Shown: positions 8,982-17,806 of the stretch, in pieces
How positions within the stretch are numbered: position 1 is the first letter of the stretch
Layout: every line of letters starts with the position of its first letter
Assembly: GCF_001642835.1 (NCBI RefSeq)
Contig: NZ_LXEI01000001.1
Coordinates: 558,001 to 622,000 of the forward strand
From: Pseudotamlana agarivorans
GTDB taxonomy: Bacteria; Bacteroidota; Bacteroidia; Flavobacteriales; Flavobacteriaceae
Direction of reading: 5' to 3'
Length of the DNA: 64,000 bases
The notes under the pieces: generated by a model
Database searches by the model: none
Told to the model about the DNA's origin: nothing
What the model saw: only the letters and a program-made list of their open reading frames with translations
Program-made: the position numbers and the translations under genes

Positions 8982-9005
8982 GATAATTATGACAATTATC
9001 ATAAT
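8982..9005 (+). promoter_or_regulatory. CRP/FNR-geometry palindrome upstream of the cytochrome c gene
   Basis: ATTATGA-N6-TCATAAT (8986-8992 and 8999-9005) is a perfect 7-bp inverted repeat with the same N6 spacing as CRP sites (TGTGA-N6-TCACA). Its centre (8995.5) is about 42-43 bp upstream of the start predicted from the -7 element at 9025-9032, the class II activator position. The overlapping repeat GATAATT-N5-AATTATC (8982-9000) also resembles a Fur box (15 of 19 positions), which is the alternative reading. Confidence 0.45.
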
Positions 9006-9024
9006 TTCTAAAAATTAAGGCGAT

Positions 9025-9032
9025 TACTTTTG
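9025..9032 (+). promoter_or_regulatory. -7 element of the cytochrome c gene
   Basis: TACTTTTG, a full match to TAnnTTTG, 17 nt before the ATG. No -33 TTTG is present; the palindrome at 8986-9005 occupies the activator position instead. Confidence 0.55.
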
Positions 9033-9049
9033 CCATATTAATTATTTCT

Positions 9050-9550
9050 ATGAAATCAGCTTTAAAAATTGTAATCCCAGTCATACTGACTGCCCTAATA
9101 AGTTGTGGTGATACTTCGGAGAAAAAAAAACCGGGTTTTACTTACGAGAACAAAACAACATTAGAATCTGGCGCTACAGCAGCATCTGAAGAATTGCCAC
9201 CATCAAAAACCATAGATTTAACGAATAAAGGTGTTGGTCCTATTTCTAATATCATTTTAGATGCACAAATAAATACAGAACTAGCTAAACAAGGCGAAGA
9301 CATTTTTAAAAGCACTTGTACAGCGTGCCACAGAACAGACAAAAAATTTATTGGTCCAGCACCGAAAGACATCCTAAACCGACGCACTCCAGAATGGGTT
9401 ATGAACATGATATTAAGCCCAAATAAAATGGTTAAAGACGACCCTTTAGCCAAAGCCTTATTAGAAGAGTACCACGGCTCTCCAATGCCCGTTCAAATCA
9501 ATTCAAAAGAAGAAGCTAGAGCACTATTAGAATACTTTAGAACCCTTTAA
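9050..9550 (+). CDS. c-type cytochrome lipoprotein
   Basis: 166 residues. Lipoprotein signal with lipobox LISC (Cys19). A charged and Ser/Thr-rich spacer leads to a single haem c site CTACH (Cys90-Cys93-His94) followed by GP in FIGPAPKDI, typical of class I cytochrome c. Met in HGSPMPVQ (about 144) is the likely sixth haem ligand. It is thus a periplasm-facing, membrane-anchored electron carrier. It is monocistronic and closed by the terminator at 9645-9672; possible CRP/FNR-type control is described under the upstream palindrome. Confidence 0.92.
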   Translation: MKSALKIVIPVILTALISCGDTSEKKKPGFTYENKTTLESGATAASEELPPSKTIDLTNKGVGPISNIILDAQINTELAKQGEDIFKSTCTACHRTDKKFIGPAPKDILNRRTPEWVMNMILSPNKMVKDDPLAKALLEEYHGSPMPVQINSKEEARALLEYFRTL

Positions 9551-9644
9551 ATCTATCATAAACTTATTACACTTTACCAACAACAACTAAATTTAAACTC
9601 GGCAGAAGTCTGAATCCACCACATTTTACTTTTGCCAAAAACAA

Positions 9645-9675
9645 AAAACGCGAAGCATAGGCTTCGCGTTTTTAA
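9645..9675. terminator. bidirectional terminator between the cytochrome c gene and atpC
   Basis: 12-bp stem AAAACGCGAAGC / GCTTCGCGTTTT with tetraloop ATAG, T-rich on the right and A-rich on the left. It ends both convergent transcripts. Confidence 0.9.
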
Positions 9676-9698
9676 TTTATATGTTATTGAAATTAAAT

Positions 9699-9992
9699 TT
9701 AATCGGCTAAAATAATAGCTTTATTATCTTTCATTTCAAGTGTACCAGATTTAATATCAATTAGTAATACTTTTGTATCAACCATATGAGGTTTTACTTC
9801 TGGATGTAATTTATCGTAATCTAAATGGCTTTTAGTATGAATACGTATCTTAACAGTTCCAGCTGTTAAAAGCGATACTATTGGCGCATGATTTTCTAAC
9901 ATTTGAAATTCACCATCAACACCTGGCACAGCCACAGATTCCACTTCTGAACTAAAAAAGGTTGCTTCAGGCGATACAATTTCTAAATACAT
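9699..9992 (-). CDS. atpC: F1 ATP synthase epsilon subunit, short form
   Basis: 97 residues. It begins MYLEIVSPEATFFSSEVESV and contains GEFQMLENHAPIVSLLTAG, the N-terminal beta-sandwich signature of the epsilon subunit, then stops. The C-terminal two-helix domain that inhibits ATP hydrolysis in longer homologues (about 130 residues) is absent; short epsilon subunits are common in Bacteroidota. It links the c-ring to gamma. It is the last gene of an atpD-atpC unit; the other atp genes are not nearby. Confidence 0.93.
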   Translation of the reverse strand: MYLEIVSPEATFFSSEVESVAVPGVDGEFQMLENHAPIVSLLTAGTVKIRIHTKSHLDYDKLHPEVKPHMVDTKVLLIDIKSGTLEMKDNKAIILAD

Positions 9993-10095
9993 AATTTTAG
10001 TTATTTGTTATTAGTTGATAGTTATTAGTTTCTTGTTATTGATTGTTAGTTTTCACATATCAACCAGAAACTAAAAACTAGTAACCGAAAACCTA
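9993..10095. repeat. low-complexity atpD-atpC spacer
   Basis: A 103-bp spacer with several degenerate copies of TTATTAGTT (plus strand) followed by complementary-looking AACTAAAAACTAGTAACC. This kind of repeat is common between flavobacterial genes. No coding or promoter signal is clear. Confidence 0.5.
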
Positions 10096-11607
<1,512 letters not shown>

Positions 11608-11665
11608 TTATTTATTTAATTTTATGCGACTTAGTTGAGTGAAAACACTTTTTGTTTTCGCGCTG

Positions 11666-11673
11666 CAAAGATA
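11666..11673 (-). promoter_or_regulatory. -7 element for atpD-atpC
   Basis: TATCTTTG on the minus strand, a full match to the consensus; predicted leader about 55 nt. The -33 region reads CTTTC, a partial match only. Confidence 0.55.
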
Positions 11674-11807
11674 TATTTTTTAATTTAAAAAGAAAGTTGT
11701 TTTTATTGCTTTTTTAGACTGAAAAATGAAGCCTAATTTTGAATATAGTTTTTAATGGCTTCGGAAATCTATTATTTGTTAAATAGTACCTTATATATAT
11801 GCTAAAA

Positions 11808-11844
11808 ACACAAGAAACCCTGCAAAATAATTTACAGGGTTTCT
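11808..11844 (-). terminator. terminator of the TonB receptor / beta-helix lipoprotein operon
   Basis: 10-bp stem AGAAACCCTG / CAGGGTTTCT (11813-11822 and 11835-11844) with a 12-nt loop, followed on the minus strand by TTGTGTTTTT. It lies 50 bp past the lipoprotein stop codon. Confidence 0.8.
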
Positions 11845-11897
11845 AGAATTATATTATTTAGGAATCTTAGAACTAAGACTCCTATTTTAAATAATCA

Positions 11898-14087
11898 TTA
11901 TAGTTCAGCATAGTGAGACCATCCATCAAAAGCAGAAGTATCAGCACCTGTAGCAGAAGCATTGTTAGTAATAAAAGAACTGATTAATACAGAACCATCA
12001 ACATTGTTAACAACCTCGGTAGTTGTATAATCGAAATTAGCGTTAGTAAACACTAAAGATCCGTCATTTACTTGATCCAATTGATCGTTTAAGAAAATTA
12101 CAGTCTCTACATTTGTTACAACGATATTATCAAAATGTCCAGCAGTACCTTGCTTAAGATCGAAGGCAGCTTTACCTGTTCTGTTACTTCCTCTAACAGT
12201 AACATCTTTTACAACAGCATTAGCTCTTGGAGAAGCATTAAACTCACCACTTCTACTTGCTAATTCGAAAGCGTAATCACCAACGTTATCATATTGATGA
12301 ATAACAATGTTTGTTAAAGTTCCTGCATACCCTTCATCCCAGTCGATAGAATCATCTTCCATACCAACCATAGATAAGTTAGTAGCTTCTACAGTACCAC
12401 CATAAAATTCAAAACCGTCATCAGCTCCTTCAAAAGCTTCACAGTTTTCTACGATAGTTCCGCTACCACATGCGAAGAAAGAAAATGCATTAAATTCGAA
12501 TTCACCATCTGAAGATGCTTGACCAGCATACTCAACGCGAACATATTTTAAAGACCCTGAGCTATCAGAAGGATTGTTTCCTCCGTAAGGTTGTTGTCCA
12601 GCTTCAGATAATGAATCTGCTGGTCCGTTAAAAGGCGCTCTACCGTGTAAAGTAATTCCACCCCAGTCACCAGCACCACCTTCGGCGTTTTTGTTTTCAG
12701 AAGTAAATACGATTGGTGCATCAGCAGTACCTTCAGCGATTAATTTACCACCTTGTAATACCATTAATAAGTTAACACCTGCAAGTTGATCTTCAGCAGT
12801 TACAGTAATAGTAGTACCTTTTTCGATAGTTAAAGTAGCACCATCTTCAACGTATACCGCTCCTTTTAATGTATAATTTCCAGCTGGAATAAATACTTCA
12901 CCTGTAATTGTTCCTTCAATTACACCTGTGTTAGCTCCAGTTCCATCAATTTCAGAATATCTAGACCATCCAGCAAAAGCAGAAGCATCAGCTCCTGATG
13001 CAACAGGGTTTTGAGATACTAAAGTTCCTGAAACATCAGTACCATCAACGTTGTTAACTACTAAGTTTGTGCTGTATTCAAAATTAGCGTTAGTAAATAC
13101 TAAAGTTCCATCATTTACTTGATCTAATTGATCGTTTAAGAAAATGATTGATTCAGCATTTGAAACTACGATGTTATCAAAATTTCCAGCAGTACCTTGT
13201 TTAAGATCGAAAGCAGCTTTACCACCTCTGTTACTAGCTCTAACTGTAACATCTTTAACTAAAACATTAGCTCTTGGTGTAGCATTAAACTCGCCACTTC
13301 TACTTGCTAATTCGAAAGCGTAATCACCAACGTTATCATACTGGTAAATCACAACGTTTGTTAAAGAACCTGTATAACCTTCATCCCAGTCGATAGAATC
13401 ATCTTCCATACCAACCATAGATAAGTTTGAAGCGTGAACAGTTCCTCCATAAAATTCGAAACCATCATCAGCACCTTCAAAAGCCTCACAATATTCTACA
13501 ACAGTACCGCTACCACAAGCGAAGAATGAAAATGCATTAAATTCGAATTCTCCGTCTGAAGATGCTTGACCAGCGTACTCAACACGTACATATTTTAAAG
13601 ACCCTGAACTATCTGCCGCGTCATTTCCACCGTAAGGCTCTTGACCAGCTTCAGATAATGAATCTGCAGGACCGTTAAACGGCGCTCTACCGTGTAAAGT
13701 GATTCCACCCCAGTCACCAGAACCACCTTCAGCGTTTTGGTTTTCTGAAGTAAATACGATTGGTTCAGAAGCTGTACCTTCAGCAATTAATTTACCACCT
13801 TGTAATACCATTAATAAGTTGATTCCTGCAGCTTGGTCTTCAGCTGTTACCGTGATAGTTGAACCTTTTTCAATAGTTAAAGTAGCATTTTCGTGTACTT
13901 TAACTGCTCCTCTAAGAATGTAATTACCTGTTTCTAAAAATAAATCTTCTGTGATATCTCCTTCAATAATACCTTCGGTTCCTCCTCCATCATCACCTCC
14001 AGTGACATCATCATCATTACTACATGACATTGCAGCTAAAAATAAGCTTGCTACAAGTGTAATTTTTAAAAAGTTTGTTTTCATCAT
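11898..14087 (-). CDS. tandem-duplicated beta-helix lipoprotein, partner of a TonB-dependent receptor
   Basis: 729 residues. Lipoprotein signal with lipobox AAMSC followed by SNDDD, an acidic stretch after Cys like the surface-export signal of Bacteroidota lipoproteins. The rest is two near-identical units offset by 349 residues (1047 bp at DNA level). Each carries a short-strand ladder (ATLTIEKG, LIAEGTA, PIVFTSEN, GDWGGITLHGRAPFN, EFEFNAFSFFACGSGT, ADDGFEFYGGTV, DDSIDWDEGY) that I read as a right-handed beta-helix. No enzymatic motif is recognised. It starts 38 bp after the TonB-dependent receptor, in the place where SusD usually sits, so it is probably the surface-exposed ligand-binding partner. 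The operon carries a Pho-like array. Confidence 0.75.
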   Translation of the reverse strand: MMKTNFLKITLVASLFLAAMSCSNDDDVTGGDDGGGTEGIIEGDITEDLFLETGNYILRGAVKVHENATLTIEKGSTITVTAEDQAAGINLLMVLQGGKLIAEGTASEPIVFTSENQNAEGGSGDWGGITLHGRAPFNGPADSLSEAGQEPYGGNDAADSSGSLKYVRVEYAGQASSDGEFEFNAFSFFACGSGTVVEYCEAFEGADDGFEFYGGTVHASNLSMVGMEDDSIDWDEGYTGSLTNVVIYQYDNVGDYAFELASRSGEFNATPRANVLVKDVTVRASNRGGKAAFDLKQGTAGNFDNIVVSNAESIIFLNDQLDQVNDGTLVFTNANFEYSTNLVVNNVDGTDVSGTLVSQNPVASGADASAFAGWSRYSEIDGTGANTGVIEGTITGEVFIPAGNYTLKGAVYVEDGATLTIEKGTTITVTAEDQLAGVNLLMVLQGGKLIAEGTADAPIVFTSENKNAEGGAGDWGGITLHGRAPFNGPADSLSEAGQQPYGGNNPSDSSGSLKYVRVEYAGQASSDGEFEFNAFSFFACGSGTIVENCEAFEGADDGFEFYGGTVEATNLSMVGMEDDSIDWDEGYAGTLTNIVIHQYDNVGDYAFELASRSGEFNASPRANAVVKDVTVRGSNRTGKAAFDLKQGTAGHFDNIVVTNVETVIFLNDQLDQVNDGSLVFTNANFDYTTTEVVNNVDGSVLISSFITNNASATGADTSAFDGWSHYAEL

Positions 14088-14125
14088 TTTTGTTATTAAA
14101 TTGTTACTGTTTGTATTAAAATTAA

Positions 14126-16924
14126 TTATAGTTTATATGTTAGGTTAAAACTAAAGTTAACGCCTTGGTTAAAACTTTCTATTATGTTACTATACTTTTC
14201 TGGGAACTGCACTTCTTGTGTTGCATCTTGAGTGAAAAGTGTTTTTTCGTTAAGGATATTTCTAACAGTAAAACGCAATCCTATTTTTTCATTAAACTGT
14301 GTATTCCATGAAAAATCTAATTGATTAATTGGTTTTTCATAAATCTCATCGGCACCTTCTACACCTACTGCGTAAATACGTCTTCCGTATGTGTTAAAAA
14401 TCAAGTTTAGTGAAGAATTAGTTTCTCCTTTATCGACCAATTTATAACTCAAATCGGTATTTATTCCCCAATCTGATGCTCCTTGTAATTTTCTGTTTGT
14501 GTTTGTCACCGAAGCAAACTCATCACTATCAGGATCAGCTGAAGCTTCCGAATCCATTAGAATCCCATTAAGACCAAAAGTGAATCCTTCTAAAACCTCT
14601 GTATTGGTAACATTACCAATGTTTAATTTGGCTTCAATCTCTACACCATATATATAAGCTTGATCGAAATTATCGAAGTATGTTCTATAACCTACAGATG
14701 TAGCTCTAGAAAGACGTTCTATAGGACTATCAATAAATTTTCCGAAGGCAGTAAAGGCAAGCACCTCAGAGTTTGATGGGAAAATCTCATACTTTAAATC
14801 AAGATTGTAGTTCTTAGAGTTTTCAATTTCTGGATTACCAATAACTTGATTACCATCTCCATCTTGAAACGTTGTTGGTAGAATCTCTCTTAATCGTGGT
14901 CTCGTTACGGTTTTAGAACCCGCAATACGAATATTTGAAACATCGTTAAGCGTATATTTCACGTTGAATGACGGACTAATATCGAACGGCTCATATTCTA
15001 ATTCGGAGTAAGGCGAATTAATTGAAGTTAACTGCTCACGGTATGTAATTTTTCTATAAGCATACTCTCCTCTAACCCCTACTTGCACTAATAATCGGTC
15101 CCATTCTTTAGTAAAATCTAAATACCCTGCATGTATAGATTGGTCGATAAAACTCTTGGCTTGTGGATCGGCTGTGTTTCTATAAAACAAGTAGCCATCT
15201 TCAAACCCTTGATCAAAAAATGCTTGAGGATCATTCGTATTAATAAAAGGTAAAACACCACTATAATTTTGATCTACAGATATCGTTCTATTAAAGAAAT
15301 CGTAAGAGATCTCATCGTAATTATACCCAGCTTTTAATATGGCGGTATACTTATCTAATTCTTCATTTTTCTGTAAACCAATTTGATAATCTAATTTAGC
15401 ATTTACGTTATAGTTTTCTAACTCTTGATAAAATTTAAAAGGATCGATACCATTGGTAGTAATATACTCTGCTTCTTCACCCTCTCCGGCAGTTCTTAAC
15501 ACACGTCTATCTGGAACATTATTATTACCCAAAGCATAAGATCCTCCAAATGAAAGAATGTGTTTGTCATCTCTCCAAGATTTCTCTCCTAATAATTGAA
15601 AAGACACTAAATCATTTTCGGTATACTTCGTATCTCTAATGTAGAATACTTTATCGTTTAACTGAGTGAATCCATTATTTTCACCTGCCGCTTCTCTAAT
15701 AAAGTTGGAAGAGTTTTGAAGGTAAATGGTATTAAATAATAAACTAAAATTATTATTTCTTTTATAGTTAAGTCCGAATAAAGAAGACTTTTGTGTCGAG
15801 AAATTGTAATTTGTTGTTTGAAAATCCTGCTGTGCAGTACCCTCTGAGTTCAAGGCTCTTTCTACACCCTGTTGAGTAAGAAATGAGTTTCTATAATCTA
15901 AGCTAAAATAAAAACCTACTTTATCGGTTCCATTATTATAAATACTTTGACCATGAGAAATACCAAACCTTGTACTTAAAGGTGCTTTTGTTGTTTCAGG
16001 CGTCCATGAGGTATCGAACATTGTTGCCGATTCTGATGGAGTTGCCGTGTAACCTAAAGTAGCATCTTTATTATAAGGGCCAGGAAGACTACGACCACCA
16101 CCTGTGTAACCTAAAAACTCTAAGTCACCACTATTATCTATATTGAAATCTTTTAAAGTCGTATTTGTATTTACACCTGCACCAAAATTAACAACAGTTA
16201 CAGGTTGACTAGGAATTTGCTTCGTATTAATTTGAAAAGTTGCACCGGCAAAATCTTGATAAATACTACTATTAAAAGTTTTTAATACATCAACCGATCC
16301 CACAATACTTGTAGCGATATAGCTTAGTGGTATAATTTTATTATCTGGATCTGCTGAAGCTAAAGGCAAACCATTAACTAATAAAAAGTTATAACGGTCA
16401 TCTAATCCACGTACAAAAATACCACGATCTTGTACCGTAGTAATCCCTGATACTTTTGTTAACCCTTGCTCTACGTTAGAAACAGCTTTTCTTGTTAACT
16501 CTTCAGCACCAATACTTTGTTTGATTTCAACGGCTTTTTTCTGTTCTAATAATAAAGCCGTTTCACTTTCCCTTTTAGTGGATGTTGTTACAACCACCTC
16601 ATCTAAAGAAGCCGCACTGGCGGTCATCACTATATTAACTTCTTCCGTTTTTCCTGGAGTAACAGTAACAGCTACCTCTTGAGTTTCATAACCTACGAAA
16701 CTAAAAACTAAAGTATAATTTCCTGGTTCAATATTATCAAAGTAGTAAAGGCCATCAAAATCTGAAGTCGTTCCTTTTGTGGTTCCTTTAATTAATACAT
16801 TAGCGAATGCCAAAGGCTCGTTGTTGTATTCTTGATCGGTTAATTTGCCTTTAACCGAACCGGTAGATTGCGCGAATGCTACTGCCGAAGTAAAAATTGT
16901 AAATAGTACTAATAATTTTTTCAT
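14126..16924 (-). CDS. TonB-dependent receptor with N-terminal carboxypeptidase-regulatory-like domain
   Basis: 932 residues if started at the ATG at 16922-16924, which gives signal peptide MKKLLVLFTIFTSAVAFAQ; the open frame extends to 16960, but those codons overlap the -7 element at 16949-16956. Domains: CarboxypepD_reg-like (about 20-105), a short linker VTTSTKRESE, plug (about 130-250, including DRGIFVRGLDDRYNFLLVNG), then a 22-strand-type barrel ending in FSFNLTYKL. It imports an unknown ligand across the outer membrane using TonB. First gene of an operon with the beta-helix lipoprotein. The upstream 11-bp repeat array suggests induction by phosphate starvation. Confidence 0.9.
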   Translation of the reverse strand: MKKLLVLFTIFTSAVAFAQSTGSVKGKLTDQEYNNEPLAFANVLIKGTTKGTTSDFDGLYYFDNIEPGNYTLVFSFVGYETQEVAVTVTPGKTEEVNIVMTASAASLDEVVVTTSTKRESETALLLEQKKAVEIKQSIGAEELTRKAVSNVEQGLTKVSGITTVQDRGIFVRGLDDRYNFLLVNGLPLASADPDNKIIPLSYIATSIVGSVDVLKTFNSSIYQDFAGATFQINTKQIPSQPVTVVNFGAGVNTNTTLKDFNIDNSGDLEFLGYTGGGRSLPGPYNKDATLGYTATPSESATMFDTSWTPETTKAPLSTRFGISHGQSIYNNGTDKVGFYFSLDYRNSFLTQQGVERALNSEGTAQQDFQTTNYNFSTQKSSLFGLNYKRNNNFSLLFNTIYLQNSSNFIREAAGENNGFTQLNDKVFYIRDTKYTENDLVSFQLLGEKSWRDDKHILSFGGSYALGNNNVPDRRVLRTAGEGEEAEYITTNGIDPFKFYQELENYNVNAKLDYQIGLQKNEELDKYTAILKAGYNYDEISYDFFNRTISVDQNYSGVLPFINTNDPQAFFDQGFEDGYLFYRNTADPQAKSFIDQSIHAGYLDFTKEWDRLLVQVGVRGEYAYRKITYREQLTSINSPYSELEYEPFDISPSFNVKYTLNDVSNIRIAGSKTVTRPRLREILPTTFQDGDGNQVIGNPEIENSKNYNLDLKYEIFPSNSEVLAFTAFGKFIDSPIERLSRATSVGYRTYFDNFDQAYIYGVEIEAKLNIGNVTNTEVLEGFTFGLNGILMDSEASADPDSDEFASVTNTNRKLQGASDWGINTDLSYKLVDKGETNSSLNLIFNTYGRRIYAVGVEGADEIYEKPINQLDFSWNTQFNEKIGLRFTVRNILNEKTLFTQDATQEVQFPEKYSNIIESFNQGVNFSFNLTYKL

Positions 16925-16948
16925 TGTTTTTGTCATAATTTCACGCTG

Positions 16949-16956
16949 CAAAGAAA
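16949..16956 (-). promoter_or_regulatory. -7 element of the receptor operon
   Basis: TTTCTTTG on the minus strand (TAnnTTTG with one mismatch), exactly 20 nt downstream of the last box of the 16977-17026 array. This position makes the codons upstream of 16936 unusable as translation starts. Confidence 0.5.
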
Positions 16957-16976
16957 CCATAGGAGATTAATTTTAG

Positions 16977-17026
16977 TGTTACCACATGATTAAAGAACAG
17001 TAACATAAGTGTTATGTTAAGGTTAT
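16977..17026 (-). promoter_or_regulatory. Pho-box-like array 1: five hexamers at 11-bp spacing
   Basis: Minus strand, from distal to proximal: ATAACC (17026-17021), ATAACA (17015-17010), GTTACT (17004-16999), TTAATC (16993-16988), GTAACA (16982-16977). All are exactly 11 bp apart. Direct repeats with one-turn spacing and a TTAACA-like core are the hallmark of PhoB/PhoP-family response regulators. The last box replaces the -33 element. Confidence 0.72.
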
Positions 17027-17143
17027 CTAAAAATAAAACCCACCAAAAACGCATTACATTAAGTTAACATGAAAAAACAAAGAACCTCAATACCAACAGA
17101 TTAGATTGTAACATTTTCCAAAAGACACAAACTTAACCTAACT

Positions 17144-17182
17144 AAAAAAGCTGCTTCCATTTTACTAGAAAGCAGCTTTTTT
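17144..17182 (-). terminator. terminator after the 130-residue receptor-domain-like gene
   Basis: 13-bp stem AAAAAAGCTGCTT / AAGCAGCTTTTTT with a 13-nt loop; the minus strand ends in a T-run. It isolates the short gene from the receptor operon downstream. Confidence 0.85.
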
Positions 17183-17234
17183 AAATTTTATAAAGTCAGT
17201 ATTATTACCTAACCTTATTCTAAATACTTTATGT

Positions 17235-17627
17235 TTATTTATTACTTACGATACCTGAATCATTACTAGCCGTTGTAGCACTAGCAAAAACCGAAGCCAA
17301 ATCATCTAAAGACACCGTACTAGCTCCTAGGTACAATTTTAAATTCTGATCGTTAGCCGATAAAACCTCAACTTTAACTTCTTTAGTTTCATACCCTACA
17401 AAACTATAAACTAAAGTATAAGTTCCTGGTGTTACATTTTCGAATTTAAAAAAACCAGCTTCGTTAGATAAAGTTTCAACACCAGTTTCTTTTACCTTAA
17501 CTTTAGCATACAATAGCGGTGCATTGCCTTCTTCTAAATCCAATAAATTTCCACTTATCGAACCTGTATTTTGAGCAAAACCAAATGCGGAAAAGCAAAA
17601 AACGAGTATATATAAAAATTGTTTCAT
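17235..17627 (-). CDS. stand-alone secreted carboxypeptidase-regulatory-like domain protein
   Basis: 130 residues: signal peptide (cleavage after FGFAQ) and one CarboxypepD_reg-like beta-sandwich (about 20-105). It is strikingly like the N-terminus of the neighbouring receptor (TYTLVYSFVGYETKEVKVEV versus NYTLVFSFVGYETQEVAVTV) and also shares the SLDDL/SLDEV exit. It stops after about 25 more residues, with no plug or barrel. Either a truncated receptor relic or a deliberate free domain. It has its own promoter, Pho-like array and terminator, which argues for a functional gene. Confidence 0.7.
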   Translation of the reverse strand: MKQFLYILVFCFSAFGFAQNTGSISGNLLDLEEGNAPLLYAKVKVKETGVETLSNEAGFFKFENVTPGTYTLVYSFVGYETKEVKVEVLSANDQNLKLYLGASTVSLDDLASVFASATTASNDSGIVSNK

Positions 17628-17647
17628 TGTTCTACTGAATTATTTTG

Positions 17648-17655
17648 CAAAGTAA
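17648..17655 (-). promoter_or_regulatory. -7 element of the stand-alone domain gene
   Basis: TTACTTTG on the minus strand (one mismatch to TAnnTTTG), 20 nt from the nearest box of array 2, the same spacing as in the receptor promoter. Confidence 0.5.
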
Positions 17656-17675
17656 CTACAGATCTGAACGTTATG

Positions 17676-17725
17676 TGTTACCAAAAGATTAATCGTTTGT
17701 GATTATAATGTTACCGCAATGTTAA
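17676..17725 (-). promoter_or_regulatory. Pho-box-like array 2: five hexamers at 11-bp spacing
   Basis: Minus strand, distal to proximal: TTAACA (17725-17720), GTAACA (17714-17709), ATCACA (17703-17698), TTAATC (17692-17687), GTAACA (17681-17676). All are 11 bp apart. The two proximal boxes and their spacers match array 1 almost base for base (TTAATCwTkTGGTAACAC). Confidence 0.75.
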
Positions 17726-17806
17726 GAGACCTATTATTAATAATCCGAAGTACGACCAACATAGCCCATTTTATTAATGAAAATAAGTATCTTGCCACCA
17801 CTTTAA

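Noticed and set aside
9142-9453. 103-codon minus-strand ORF
   Set aside because: Antisense to the cytochrome c gene, whose CTACH motif and lipobox are unambiguous.
16925-16960. Upstream codons of the TonB-dependent receptor (MVSLQREIMTKT)
   Set aside because: The -7 element lies inside them and the signal peptide begins at MKKLLVL.
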